Source: Paludibacteraceae bacterium (GTDB lineage Bacteria > Bacteroidota > Bacteroidia > Bacteroidales > Paludibacteraceae). From it: DNA of 33,367 nucleotides. Shown here piece after piece: positions 7,989 to 15,409 of the stretch; positions within the stretch are counted from its first letter, which is position 1, and every line of letters starts with the position of its first letter. The notes below the pieces were generated by a model, which worked only from the letters and a program-made list of their open reading frames with translations, was not told the DNA's origin and searched no databases. The position numbers and the translations under genes are program-made. The stretch spans positions 1 to 33,367 of the forward strand of contig JAFZKQ010000007.1 of NCBI GenBank assembly GCA_017553575.1, in the 5' to 3' direction.

Positions 7989-8092
7989 TTTGTAGAAGCA
8001 TTCATACTTTTCAGGGGGTAAGGAATGCTTTCTTTTCTATTAGCGGGTTTGAACCCATAATCAACAACCCAGGAAGAATTTCTTCCTACAAA
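7989..8092 (+). promoter_or_regulatory. structured 5' leader of panB, candidate cis-regulatory RNA
   Basis: Starting only a few bases after the predicted transcript start, TTTGTA (7989-7994) pairs with TACAAA (8087-8092), closing a junction with three hairpins. They are AAGCATTC/GAATGCTT (7996-8003/8023-8030, followed by T-rich TTCTTTTCT), GGGT/ACCC (8045-8048/8053-8056), and AGGAAGAA/TTCTTCCT (8071-8078/8080-8087). The large loop of the first hairpin has GGGGGT (8014-8019), which could pair with either ACCC at 8053 or AACCC at 8066, allowing a pseudoknot or a switch. The last helix ends 11 bases before the start codon. A 'pan' RNA motif is known upstream of pantothenate genes in other phyla; I cannot see its features here. 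Confidence 0.45.
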
Positions 8093-8103
8093 AAACGAGA
8101 GAG

Positions 8104-8922
8104 ATGTCAGTACATAATGAAAGCATTAAGAAAGTGTCAGCCAAATCATTGGCAGACATGAAGGCCAACGGTGAGAAAATATCCATGCTTACGGCATACG
8201 ATTTCTCCATGGCATCTATCATTGACCAAGCAGGAATGGACGTGATCCTCGTCGGCGATTCGGCAGGTAATGTCATGTCGGGTTTCTCCTCTACGATACC
8301 TGTGACGCTTGACCAGCTAATATATCATGCTCAATGCGTGGTGCGGGGTGTGAAGCGTGCCCATGTTGTCGTTGACATGCCATTCGGTAGCTATCAATGT
8401 GACGAGGCTGAAGGTGTACGTTCTGCCATCCGTATTTTGAAGGAGTCGGGAGCAGACTCGGTTAAGATTGAGGGCGGCGAGGAGTATGTCGGAACGATCA
8501 AACGAATTATTGATGCCGGCGTTCCTGTCATGGGGCACTTGGGCTTAATGCCTCAATCCATCAACAAATACGGCTCTTACGCACTTCGGGCCAAGGACGA
8601 TGCAGAGGCAGCGAAACTGATCAACGACGCCAAACTCTTGGAGCAGGCGGGCTGTTATGCTGTCGTTTTGGAAAAAATCCCAGCTAAATTGGCTACGGAA
8701 GTCTCTAAGTCGTTGACCATCCCGACCATCGGTATCGGTGCCGGAAATGGAACGGACGGCCAAGTGCTGGTCATGCACGATATGTTGGGCATCAACAAGG
8801 GATTTTCGCCTAAATTCCTCCGTCGATACGCTGATTTGCACGAGGTCATCACCAATGCGGTGCAATCCTACATCACGGACGTGAAATCGGGTGATTTCCC
8901 GAACGAAAACGAGCAATATTAA
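8104..8922 (+). CDS. panB: 3-methyl-2-oxobutanoate hydroxymethyltransferase (ketopantoate synthase)
   Basis: The 272-residue protein catalyses the first step of pantothenate synthesis, adding a hydroxymethyl group from methylene-tetrahydrofolate to 2-oxoisovalerate. PanB motifs are clear along the barrel: M-L-T-A-Y-D-F (about 30-36), [10 protein letters not shown] with the metal-binding Asp, [33 protein letters not shown] and I-G-I-G-A-G. Length matches the family (260-280). There is no panC or panD beside it. It is a single-gene unit with its own promoter, folded leader and terminator. Confidence 0.97.
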   Translation: MSVHNESIKKVSAKSLADMKANGEKISMLTAYDFSMASIIDQAGMDVILVGDSAGNVMSGFSSTIPVTLDQLIYHAQCVVRGVKRAHVVVDMPFGSYQCDEAEGVRSAIRILKESGADSVKIEGGEEYVGTIKRIIDAGVPVMGHLGLMPQSINKYGSYALRAKDDAEAAKLINDAKLLEQAGCYAVVLEKIPAKLATEVSKSLTIPTIGIGAGNGTDGQVLVMHDMLGINKGFSPKFLRRYADLHEVITNAVQSYITDVKSGDFPNENEQY

Positions 8923-8944
8923 TCTTTTTTGAGAAGATAGTGAG

Positions 8945-8973
8945 GGCGGAGGTGACAAACTTCCGCCTTTTTT
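8945..8973 (+). terminator. panB terminator
   Basis: GGCGGAGGT (8945-8953) pairs with ACTTCCGCC (8959-8967), including one G-U pair, around a 5-base loop. Six T follow. Confidence 0.92.
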
Positions 8974-9072
8974 GTTTCCGGACCTACCGCTCGCGCTGAT
9001 CCAAGAGATTTCGGGGCCTTTTTCCCTTCGGGCAACATAAGCAGAATGCGTGGCGTAAACCATTGGATTTCT

Positions 9073-9103
9073 TTTGTTTCTTTGGGTGGAATTTTTATAT
9101 TTG
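9073..9103 (+). promoter_or_regulatory. promoter for the patatin-like gene
   Basis: TTTG at 9073-9076, a 19-base spacer and TATATTTG at 9096-9103 fit the Bacteroidota consensus. The predicted transcript start is near 9109, almost on the first in-frame ATG (9113). This favours the second ATG at 9131 as translation start. Confidence 0.65.
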
Positions 9104-9130
9104 CATAATTAAATGATACTATTTGGAGGC

Positions 9131-9985
9131 ATGAAAAAGGGCTTGGTTTTAGAAGGAGGAGGAATGCGTGGTCTTTTCACGGCCGGCATTTTAGATGAAA
9201 TGATGGAAAACGGCATCCAACCGGATGGCCTGATTGGAGTTTCTGCTGGTGCTACGTTTGGGTGCAACTACAAATCAAAACAGCCGGGACGTGTGTTGCG
9301 CTACAATCTGCGATTCAAGGATGACCCCCGTTACATGGGTTTCCGTTCCTTCTTGAAAACGGGAGATTATGTCAATGCCGAATTTGGGTACCATTACATG
9401 CCTAAGGAGTTGGATGTGTTTGATACGGAGACGTTTGCCACCAATCCCATGGATTTCCATATCGTCTGTACGGATGTAGATACGGGCAAACCCGTTTACC
9501 GACGAATTGACAAGTTCGAGTACGAGGAAATCGAGTGGGTGAGGGCTTCGGCCTCTTTGCCCGTCATTACGAAACCTGTCAATATCAGTGGCTTACGCTT
9601 GTTGGACGGAGGAATGACGGACTCTATCCCTTTGCAGTATTTCCAGAGTCAGGGATACGACCGAAACATTGTCATCTTGACGCAACCCAAGGGTTTTAAG
9701 AAGACACAACCCAAAATCATGCCCATCCTTCACGTATTGCTAAGGAAGACGCCTAAAGTGGCCAATGCGATGGCAGTCCGACACATCATGTATAACCAAC
9801 AGTTGGATTACATCTCCGAACAAGAGAAGCTGGGCAACACCTTGTTAATCTATCCGGAGGATGAATTGCCCATCGGAAGGGTGGAGATGGATGAGGCGAA
9901 AATGTTGCGGGTCTATGCCATCGGCAGGGAAATGGCCAAAAATAGGATGGACGAAATTAGGAAGTTTTATTTAATGGAAAATTAA
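9131..9985 (+). CDS. patatin-like phospholipase family protein
   Basis: The 284-residue protein is a bacterial patatin-type serine lipase (RssA/YjjU-like), probably acting on phospholipids or lipid intermediates in the cytoplasm or at the inner membrane. The oxyanion motif G-G-G-M-R-G is at about residues 9-14. The nucleophile elbow G-V-S-A-G has Ser near 37, and the catalytic Asp lies in L-D-G-G-M-T-D near 165. So the Ser-Asp dyad is intact. There is no signal peptide or membrane segment. The conserved family start M-K-K-G-L-V-L-E-G-G-G and the promoter position both support 9131 rather than 9113. The C-terminal 80 residues are basic and contain M-A-V-R-H, typical of the YjjU branch. Confidence 0.9.
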   Translation: MKKGLVLEGGGMRGLFTAGILDEMMENGIQPDGLIGVSAGATFGCNYKSKQPGRVLRYNLRFKDDPRYMGFRSFLKTGDYVNAEFGYHYMPKELDVFDTETFATNPMDFHIVCTDVDTGKPVYRRIDKFEYEEIEWVRASASLPVITKPVNISGLRLLDGGMTDSIPLQYFQSQGYDRNIVILTQPKGFKKTQPKIMPILHVLLRKTPKVANAMAVRHIMYNQQLDYISEQEKLGNTLLIYPEDELPIGRVEMDEAKMLRVYAIGREMAKNRMDEIRKFYLMEN

Positions 9986-10027
9986 GGATTTTGAAGTACG
10001 AATTTAAATTACGAATTTATGGGATAT

Positions 10028-10861
10028 ATGAAAACCAATCTTATTTTATTCATCTTCGCACTCTCAACATTGATGGCGTGCGGGAACAACAACCATTATG
10101 CAAAAGAAGCAGAAGTCTGTGCGGATGCAAGTGAAAATGAAACAGTTGAAGAGGAATTGATGGATGGGCCTGCCTCCCCAAAGGACGTCCCTTCCGCGCT
10201 GTCCAACCGGAAACTGATAAAGAATGGCAGTGTCCAAATAGAGGTTTTAGAGGCAAATGTGGATTCTATCGCCAACAATTTGAACAAGCTCATCGTCAAA
10301 TACAACGGCTACAAATCTTCGGATGTACAGAGTGCGTGGAACTACAATTCAGTCGCCAAGATTCCGTCCGCTTCTTTCGACCGCTTTGTGGAGGAGTTGT
10401 ACACCATTGGCGGAAAGTTGATCGATAAGCGAATCACGGTTCAAGACATGACGGAAGCCTATTCCGATCTTGAGTCGGCCATCAAGAGCAAGGAGGCTGC
10501 CCTTGAGCAATATCGCGTCTTGTTGAAAAGAGCCAATAAGATTTCGGAAATCATTGAAATTCAGTCGAAAATAGACCGTATTCAAGAGGATATCGACAGG
10601 AATGCACAAGCCAAGATGAATATTGACAAGAAGGTGAGCTATGGCGAGTTGGCAATTACGTTGGTGGTTTCGGATCATCAAGCAAAAAACAACTATGAGA
10701 AGGAAGAACCCTCCTTCTGGTCGAAACTTTGGGAAGCCGTAAGCAGTGGCTGGGAACTTATCCAGTTGATTATCATCGGACTTTTCTATATTTGGCCGAT
10801 TCTCCTCATCGGAGGTCTCCTTCTTTTCTTCTACAGAAAGAGGAAAAAGAATCAAAAATAA
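10028..10861 (+). CDS. DUF4349 domain lipoprotein
   Basis: This 277-residue protein has a lipoprotein signal (M-K-T-N-L-I-L-F-I-F-A-L-S-T-L-M-A-C-G, lipobox L-M-A-C). An acidic linker follows, then a DUF4349 domain from about residue 60 to 215: N-R-K-L-I-K-N-G-S-V, D-S-I-A-N-N-L, Y-N-G-Y-K-S-S and S-Y-G-E-L-A-I-T-L-V. In the middle (about 135-190) is a long helical, probably coiled-coil stretch with E-I-I-E-I-Q-S-K-I-D-R-I-Q-E-D-I. A membrane helix near residues 240-268 and a Lys/Arg tail close the protein. DUF4349 proteins are envelope proteins of unknown function. An ATG nine bases upstream (10019) is possible. It ends in a strong terminator whose right half has been copied elsewhere in the window. 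Confidence 0.85.
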   Translation: MKTNLILFIFALSTLMACGNNNHYAKEAEVCADASENETVEEELMDGPASPKDVPSALSNRKLIKNGSVQIEVLEANVDSIANNLNKLIVKYNGYKSSDVQSAWNYNSVAKIPSASFDRFVEELYTIGGKLIDKRITVQDMTEAYSDLESAIKSKEAALEQYRVLLKRANKISEIIEIQSKIDRIQEDIDRNAQAKMNIDKKVSYGELAITLVVSDHQAKNNYEKEEPSFWSKLWEAVSSGWELIQLIIIGLFYIWPILLIGGLLLFFYRKRKKNQK

Positions 10862-10878
10862 GGATAAACGTCTTTTCG

Positions 10879-10916
10879 AGGTGGGTTCTATTAAGAATAG
10901 GGCTCACCTTGTTTTT
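10879..10916 (+). terminator. terminator of the DUF4349 gene
   Basis: Bases 10879-10892 pair along all 14 positions with 10896-10909, including four G-U pairs, around the loop AAG. The stem is followed by TGTTTTT. The loop and right arm also form the start of the cassette repeated at 12243 and 13020, where the left arm is absent. Confidence 0.8.
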
Positions 10917-11091
10917 AAGATATGGCGGGTAACATTCATTGAGAATATGTATGATATTAAATTTCAGTGAGTTATGACAAGATTGTGTTTAAGGGAGAGC
11001 CTAAAGGATCTTAATGGTGGCAAATCGAACTATAAATTGTTAGATATTCTTGTGTCTGCTTTTTTTATAATCGGTTTACTTGCGATTGTGG
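10893..11091 (+). repeat. cassette repeat A, copy 1
   Basis: About 200 bases here recur at 12243-12424 (copy 2, 18-base internal deletion) and partly at 13020-13172 (copy 3, insertion of about 35 bases). The repeat runs from the terminator loop through an untranslated segment, A-T-G-A-C-A and the first coding bases of a membrane protein. Copies 1 and 2 stay similar for about 120 coding bases; copy 3 only to the end of the L-R-E-S-L-K-D codons. Confidence 0.88.
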
Positions 11092-11141
11092 GTATTGTCT
11101 CTTATCGGAAATCGGAAATTAAAGAGGAGGTTTTATCCTAG
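10974..11141 (+). pseudogene. truncated membrane protein of the M-T-K-L-C-L-R-E-S family
   Basis: A 55-residue reading frame starts M-T-R-L-C-L-R-E-S-L-K-D. It continues L-N-G-G-K-S-N-Y-K-L-L-D and one hydrophobic segment, then runs into unrelated polar residues and a stop. Its first 12 residues match the gene at 13136. The next 30 match the 192-residue gene at 12325, which lacks the L-R-E-S-L-K segment. It therefore looks like the broken or donor copy of that gene, cut after its first membrane helix. Nothing suggests that it makes a functional product. Confidence 0.65.
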
Positions 11142-11198
11142 TTTTGATAAGCAATGGGATGTTGTTAATAGATGAATGTTATTTAATTGGAGTGAGAT

Positions 11199-11435
11199 AT
11201 GATTAAAAAAGTATTTGTATTAATAATCGTACTTATATTCTGCCCTAAGTTCTCATTTGCAAGAGATGGTGAACGTTTGATTTATAATAAGGAAGAAGTA
11301 TATGCTTTTGCAGATAGTGTCGGTATGGCGTTGCCTGATTCTACTGATGATTCTGCTATTTGCAGTTTCTTGTGTGATAAATCAGATCGTTATGGCATAT
11401 ATATCACGGATGAGAATTTTTATGATTTTTGGTGA
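11199..11435 (+). CDS. small exported protein of unknown function, or 5' half of a split gene
   Basis: The 78-residue protein has a clear signal peptide (M-I-K-K-V-F-V-L-I-I-V-L-I-F-C-P-K-F-S-F-A) followed by about 57 polar residues. I recognise no family. The stop codon TGA at 11433-11435 overlaps the ATG of the next frame (TGATG). Just before it is a run of five T at 11426-11430. One more T there would fuse this frame with the next into a single exported protein of about 305 residues. So it is either the first of two translationally coupled genes or the N-terminal half of a frameshifted one. Confidence 0.55.
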   Translation: MIKKVFVLIIVLIFCPKFSFARDGERLIYNKEEVYAFADSVGMALPDSTDDSAICSFLCDKSDRYGIYITDENFYDFW

Positions 11436-12109
11436 TGTTTTTGCAAGAAAGAAACTCTAAGATTATTGTTAATTTATGTGCCCGAAAATTGGCTAAAAAA
11501 GGGAATCCTAAAGTGATAAGAAAAAAGGCAAGAACAATAAGAAATCAAATATCATTGGAAAAGATAATCCCCTTAGCTTGCTATTTGGATTTGACGGATA
11601 AAGAAAAGGAGATGGTAATGGAGAAGTCTGATATGTACGGACGTGCTTATTTGGGTGATGAGGATGCTTTGAAGGTTATAATTAGTAACTACAAATCAAC
11701 AAATGATTATTCGAATAAAAGTGAATTGGCGAAGCAGTTGGGAAAAATCAATACAAAATTATCGATTTCCGCTCTGATAGAGGATTGTGGAAAGGAAGGG
11801 GTCATAAAAACGTACAATGGCCGTTTCTCTTATAAATATTGGTTTCTATACGCCATGCAGTATGCGGATTATGATTATGAGAATCGTTTCTTCAGTAGAA
11901 TAATTTATGACCTTCACGAAGGCTGTCTGGTTCAAGTGGCTGATGCTTTTCAACTTGACAATACTAAATGTATACAGAAGCAAAAAGATTATTGGGGAAA
12001 GTTGAGAAAATATGCATTGCAAAAATATGGCAGGGAACTTCCTGAAATGAGATCAGATGAGTTATTGTATTATCATGAGGCTTTTGAAACAGGTGACGCT
12101 GATTATTGA
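11435..12109 (+). CDS. hypothetical protein, possibly the 3' half of a split exported protein
   Basis: This 224-residue basic and helical protein has no signal peptide of its own. Visible segments are N-L-C-A-R-K-L-A-K-K-G-N-P, a repeat-like helix pair around Y-G-R-A-Y-L-G-D-E-D-A-L-K-V-I-I, and a Tyr-rich middle (F-S-Y-K-Y-W-F-L-Y-A-M-Q-Y-A). The phrase L-G-D-E-x-A resembles helical repeat (HEAT/Sel1-like) proteins of Bacteroidales, but I cannot name a family. It begins on the overlapping stop of the exported frame upstream, which suggests coupling or a frameshift. A+T content is high compared with the housekeeping genes to the left. Repeat B follows about 60 bases after the stop. Confidence 0.55.
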   Translation: MFLQERNSKIIVNLCARKLAKKGNPKVIRKKARTIRNQISLEKIIPLACYLDLTDKEKEMVMEKSDMYGRAYLGDEDALKVIISNYKSTNDYSNKSELAKQLGKINTKLSISALIEDCGKEGVIKTYNGRFSYKYWFLYAMQYADYDYENRFFSRIIYDLHEGCLVQVADAFQLDNTKCIQKQKDYWGKLRKYALQKYGRELPEMRSDELLYYHEAFETGDADY

Positions 12110-12167
12110 AATGAATTAATCGAAATAATATTTGGTTTTGTGCCTTTGTGGTGTTCTCTTATAAGTA

Positions 12168-12424
12168 GGATTCTTTCGTAAATTTGGTATTATTATATTT
12201 TTATCCGCTTATGTCAAAAAGAAAACTCCTCAGGAACAAATATAAGAATAGGGCTCACCTTGTTTTTAAGATATGGCGGGTAACATTCATTGAGAATATG
12301 TATAATTTGAAATTTCAGTGAGTTATGACAAAATTGTGTGATCTTAATGGTGGCAAGTCGAACTATAAATTGTTAGATACTCTTGTGTCTGCTTTTTTTA
12401 TAATCGGTTTACTTGCGATTGTGG
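12168..12424 (+). repeat. repeat B plus cassette A, copy 2
   Basis: Bases 12168-12242 (repeat B) are almost identical to 12945-13019 and carry a TAAATTTG -7-type box at 12179-12186. They are joined directly to cassette A copy 2 (12243-12424). Copy 2 starts within what is the terminator loop in copy 1 and ends about 100 coding bases inside the next gene. Confidence 0.88.
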
Positions 12425-12903
12425 AAATTATCTCTTTCTGTACTCGTACATTAATCCCAAATTCAGTTCTTATCTCTATACCGATTCTTGTGGCATTAGT
12501 CCTTACTCCATTGTGCTATAGGTTTTTAAATACGATTGAGAAATCTGCGCCTCTTCCTGAAAAGGGTTCGAGTACAGCGTTATTGGTAAATTGTGCAAGG
12601 AAACATTTGGATGACAGATTCAATATTTTCTTGTTTGTAGGGCATTTTATTTTACATACCTTTTCGTCAGGCACATTGTTTTTGTTGGCATTGCTTTATC
12701 TGAACACTTCTTTTCTTCAAGGTGAGTCCGTCATCAAAAAAGGGGTTGTTACGGAAGTGCGGCAAGCTGGGGTTGTGTCCTATGTGGATGATTATCAGGT
12801 ATTAATTCATGGTGACAATGGTTTGGCGGTAGGCGATAGCGTTAATTTGGTTTGTAGGAAAGGTTTGCTCGGCTTTTATGTTTGTGAAGGCATTGAAAAT
12901 TAG
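12325..12903 (+). CDS. multi-pass membrane protein with C-terminal soluble domain, unknown function
   Basis: The 192-residue protein has three or four hydrophobic segments: about residues 20-40 (V-S-A-F-F-I-I-G-L-L-A-I-V), 47-66 (V-L-I-S-I-P-I-L-V-A-L-V-L) and 99-126 (possibly one long or two short helices). About 60 soluble residues follow (V-V-T-E-V-R, Y-V-D-D-Y-Q-V-L-I-H-G, V-G-D-S-V-N-L-V-C), which look like a small beta-barrel. The N-terminus M-T-K-L-C joins straight to D-L-N-G-G-K; the L-R-E-S-L-K segment of its relatives is deleted by 18 bases. The upstream region and first 100 coding bases are part of a repeat shared with the truncated copy at 10974. No family is recognised. Confidence 0.7.
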   Translation: MTKLCDLNGGKSNYKLLDTLVSAFFIIGLLAIVEIISFCTRTLIPNSVLISIPILVALVLTPLCYRFLNTIEKSAPLPEKGSSTALLVNCARKHLDDRFNIFLFVGHFILHTFSSGTLFLLALLYLNTSFLQGESVIKKGVVTEVRQAGVVSYVDDYQVLIHGDNGLAVGDSVNLVCRKGLLGFYVCEGIEN

Positions 12904-12944
12904 CATTAGTTGAGACTTGATGGCGTATAGAAGCTGTTTGTATT

Positions 12945-13172
12945 GGATTCTTTCGTAAATTTGGTATTATTATATTTTTATCCGCTTATGTCAAAAAGAA
13001 AACTCCTCAGGAACAAATATAAGAATAGGGGCTTACCTTGTTTTTAAGATGTGGCGGGCAACATTCAACATGTCCCATTTTTGAAGCATTTTGTGGTTTT
13101 TCGAGAATATGTATAATTTGAAATTTCAGTGAGTTATGACAAAATTGTGTTTAAGGGAGAGCCTAAAGGATT
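12945..13172 (+). repeat. repeat B plus cassette A, copy 3
   Basis: Repeat B (12945-13019, -7-type box TAAATTTG at 12956-12963) is followed by cassette A copy 3. Copy 3 is interrupted by about 35 extra bases near 13072-13102, then resumes and extends through M-T-K-L-C-L-R-E-S-L-K-D of the next gene. The offset to copy 2 is 777 bases, suggesting a tandem duplication. Confidence 0.85.
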
Positions 13173-14068
13173 ATATTTTTTATACCCTATTTTTATTGAT
13201 TATATCTGTGAGCTTTGGGTTTCTCTCCTTTATGGCCTTTTCCTCAAAAGAAGAATTTTGGTGCCTTTCTTTTTCATTTTTGGTGGGTGCTCTAACTATT
13301 CCTGTTCTCCTATTGGAAGCATGGAAAAATAGGACCTCTCTTGAGATGGATGATTCGCATATCCTGCTCCACCGAAGAAACTATACAATTGAGCTTAATT
13401 TACATAAAATCAAGCGTTTGATGATGTTTAAACGTGGAAAGAAAGGTGCTTGGCTCTTCCTGCTTCAAGATAACAAGGTGGTCAGACCCATAGATTTTTC
13501 ATCATGGAAATATGATTGGACATCGGTCAAAGAGAAGTTGGAGGAATTTGCCTCCAAAAATAAAATTCCATTTGTTTTTACAAGAGACTATGAAGAGGTG
13601 GATGCCCTATTTCTATGTTCTGATGCTGCGCCCAATTGGGAGGAGTATAAAGTAACACAAAAGTCCCTCTTTTATAGTTTGATTGGAGGTTTTTCTGCTA
13701 TAGTATTATTGCTCTCCTTCATTCTACAATTTGCCGTAGGAGGTCTAACTGCTTTTGTAACCTTGTTGTCTCTGTGTTTGTTAGCTCTGGCGATTCTGTT
13801 CGCTTATGCGAAAGATTTGAGGACGAAAGAGAGTTTTTCATTGAGGGCAGCGGGCATTACGGTGGAGGAGCATCCCTATCGATGGGAGAATTTTAGTTCC
13901 ATTCAATGGTGGTATGTTGATACATTCAGAGGACGAAAACTCCAATCCTGCAAAATTTTCATAGGCAACGAGGAAGTGGATCTCCCTTCGTATGAACTGA
14001 ATGAGTTGGCGGAGCAGTTTTCCTATTTCTCGAAACGTTTTGTGGAATTGCAGGAGAAGAAGATTTAA
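13136..14068 (+). CDS. four-helix membrane protein, tandem paralogue 1
   Basis: The 310-residue protein starts M-T-K-L-C-L-R-E-S-L-K-D. It has two membrane helices (about 13-34 and 42-62) and a cytoplasmic-looking domain of about 110 residues with L-H-R-R-N-Y, W-L-F-L-L-Q, V-V-R-P-I-D and V-D-A-L-F. Two more helices follow (about 180-200 and 205-225), then a C-terminal domain ending E-L-A-E-Q-F-S-Y-F-S-K-R-F. It aligns along its whole length with the next gene, 73 bases downstream. The first soluble domain (strands with an I-D-L/I-D-F and a Trp-rich turn) resembles bacterial PH-like domains, but this is only an impression. The function is unknown; the upstream cassette is shared with two other genes. 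Confidence 0.75.
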   Translation: MTKLCLRESLKDYIFYTLFLLIISVSFGFLSFMAFSSKEEFWCLSFSFLVGALTIPVLLLEAWKNRTSLEMDDSHILLHRRNYTIELNLHKIKRLMMFKRGKKGAWLFLLQDNKVVRPIDFSSWKYDWTSVKEKLEEFASKNKIPFVFTRDYEEVDALFLCSDAAPNWEEYKVTQKSLFYSLIGGFSAIVLLLSFILQFAVGGLTAFVTLLSLCLLALAILFAYAKDLRTKESFSLRAAGITVEEHPYRWENFSSIQWWYVDTFRGRKLQSCKIFIGNEEVDLPSYELNELAEQFSYFSKRFVELQEKKI

Positions 14069-14141
14069 GCGTTTTAGTTCAGTCGTGAATTGGCTTGTTA
14101 AGTTACACGGTAAATCAGTTTTAAATTAAAAACAAAGCATT

Positions 14142-15131
14142 ATGGCGAAGATATGTTTAAGAGAAAGTATGACCGTCAGAGTCCTACTCACAATCATAGT
14201 TTTATTGATACCTTTTTTCTTGTGGAGTTCTGTCGATAGTATAGATTCGAGAAACATGAAATCTATAATAAAAGAACTATTGGTTATAAAAGAAAAAACG
14301 CCTATTCGTTTCTATTTCTACAACCTCATATGTGCATTAACATTCACGGCAGGAATCTTAGTCACCATCTATTCCTTAGTCATCTTATGGTTAAATGAGA
14401 GTATTCTTGAGATTGACGAATTCCAAATAAAACTCCATCGGAAACGATACTCTTATAAAATCAATTTACTAAAAGTCAAGGAGTTGATAATGTTGAAAGA
14501 GAAAGAAAATCATTGGTTGTTTGTCCTCGGAAACGACAATATTGTGCGCCCCATAGATTTGAGTCTTTGGAAAGAGGAGTGGCTTGCCCTTAAAGGAGTC
14601 TTGACGAAAATTTCCCATAAAAACAACATTCCGTTCGATTTTACGGAGGATAGTACCTTTGTGGATGCGTTGTTTGAAAATGCCAATCCCGTTTCTGATT
14701 CGGAGGCATACCAAGTGAAATCAAACAAACGAACCACCTTGCTTTTCTATGCCTTTTTGATCGTTTTGCTGGTATTCCATATAGGCATGAATATCGTCTC
14801 TTTAATTGTCAACGGATATGACGAAAAGGAGGTTGGGTGCATTATTTTCTTGGCTCCCATACTTATACTTGTTATCTGCGTGTTGACATACAGCCGTTCG
14901 ATGAGCAAGGTGAGTTTCTCATTAAACTCGACAGGTTTTATGGTGGGCGATGAATCCTATGATTGGGACGACTTCCAGTATTTACATCTATCGTACGGGA
15001 ACAAGGGGCATGAATTCGCCAGCGTCCATACCCAACGAGAAGATTTGCCACTAACAGAATTCGATACGAGAGAGTTGGCGGAGCAGTTTTCCTACTTCGC
15101 CAAGCGATTTATCAAGTTACGGGGAAGATAG
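14142..15131 (+). CDS. four-helix membrane protein, tandem paralogue 2
   Basis: The 329-residue protein starts M-A-K-I-C-L-R-E-S-M. It has the same plan as the gene before it: two N-terminal helices with a longer loop between them (about 35-60), a soluble domain with L-H-R-K-R-Y, W-L-F-V-L-G, I-V-R-P-I-D-L and V-D-A-L-F, two further helices, and the C-terminal E-L-A-E-Q-F-S-Y-F-A-K-R-F. Similarity is strongest in the soluble domain and the last 25 residues. Unlike its neighbours it has no A or B repeat in front, so it may be cotranscribed with 13136. The function is unknown. Confidence 0.75.
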   Translation: MAKICLRESMTVRVLLTIIVLLIPFFLWSSVDSIDSRNMKSIIKELLVIKEKTPIRFYFYNLICALTFTAGILVTIYSLVILWLNESILEIDEFQIKLHRKRYSYKINLLKVKELIMLKEKENHWLFVLGNDNIVRPIDLSLWKEEWLALKGVLTKISHKNNIPFDFTEDSTFVDALFENANPVSDSEAYQVKSNKRTTLLFYAFLIVLLVFHIGMNIVSLIVNGYDEKEVGCIIFLAPILILVICVLTYSRSMSKVSFSLNSTGFMVGDESYDWDDFQYLHLSYGNKGHEFASVHTQREDLPLTEFDTRELAEQFSYFAKRFIKLRGR

Positions 15132-15160
15132 TATTAATCATCACCAAATCAAAAACTTAG

Positions 15161-15289
15161 TTGTTCGTTGAAGGGAACAAATTCCTCTATCTTGGTAAGC
15201 AGAAGATTAGTGCTAAAATCTTGTTTTTCATAACAATCGTATTGTGTTTCGTGGCAACTATACTTTTTTTCAAGAGAGGCTATATTTGA
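15161..15289 (+). pseudogene. possible remnant of a small membrane protein
   Basis: A 42-codon frame with no ATG (first codon TTG) encodes L-G-K-Q-K-I-S-A-K-I-L followed by a convincing membrane helix and F-K-R-G-Y-I before the stop. The protein-like composition suggests the C-terminal scrap of a membrane protein related to the paralogues upstream, but it has no start signal. It could also be a chance frame. Confidence 0.25.
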
Positions 15290-15316
15290 TTTGTATGGGA
15301 AACTTTCGTAATTTTG
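15285..15316 (+). promoter_or_regulatory. promoter for the TSCPD gene and truA
   Basis: TTTG (15285-15288) and TAATTTTG (15309-15316) are separated by 20 bases. A second -7-type box, TATATTTG, lies at 15281-15288. Confidence 0.5.
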
Positions 15317-15373
15317 GCGTCAGTGAGATTAAGGGTGATTCTATAAATTCACCGTTTTAAAGTAGTATAATTG

Positions 15374-15391
15374 TGGGTCGATGTGGACCCA
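15374..15391 (+). promoter_or_regulatory. leader hairpin before the TSCPD gene
   Basis: TGGGTC (15374-15379) pairs with GACCCA (15386-15391) around a 6-base loop. An earlier weak stem, GGTGA with TCACC, lies at about 15334-15353. The stem ends 18 bases before the start codon. No riboswitch class is recognised. Confidence 0.35.
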
Positions 15392-15409
15392 TCTAAAAGT
15401 TAGAATTTT

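Noticed and set aside
10893-13172. Insertion sequence or integron as the cause of the repeats
   Set aside because: There is no transposase or integrase, no terminal inverted repeats and no target duplications; the repeats are direct copies of leader and 5' coding sequence.
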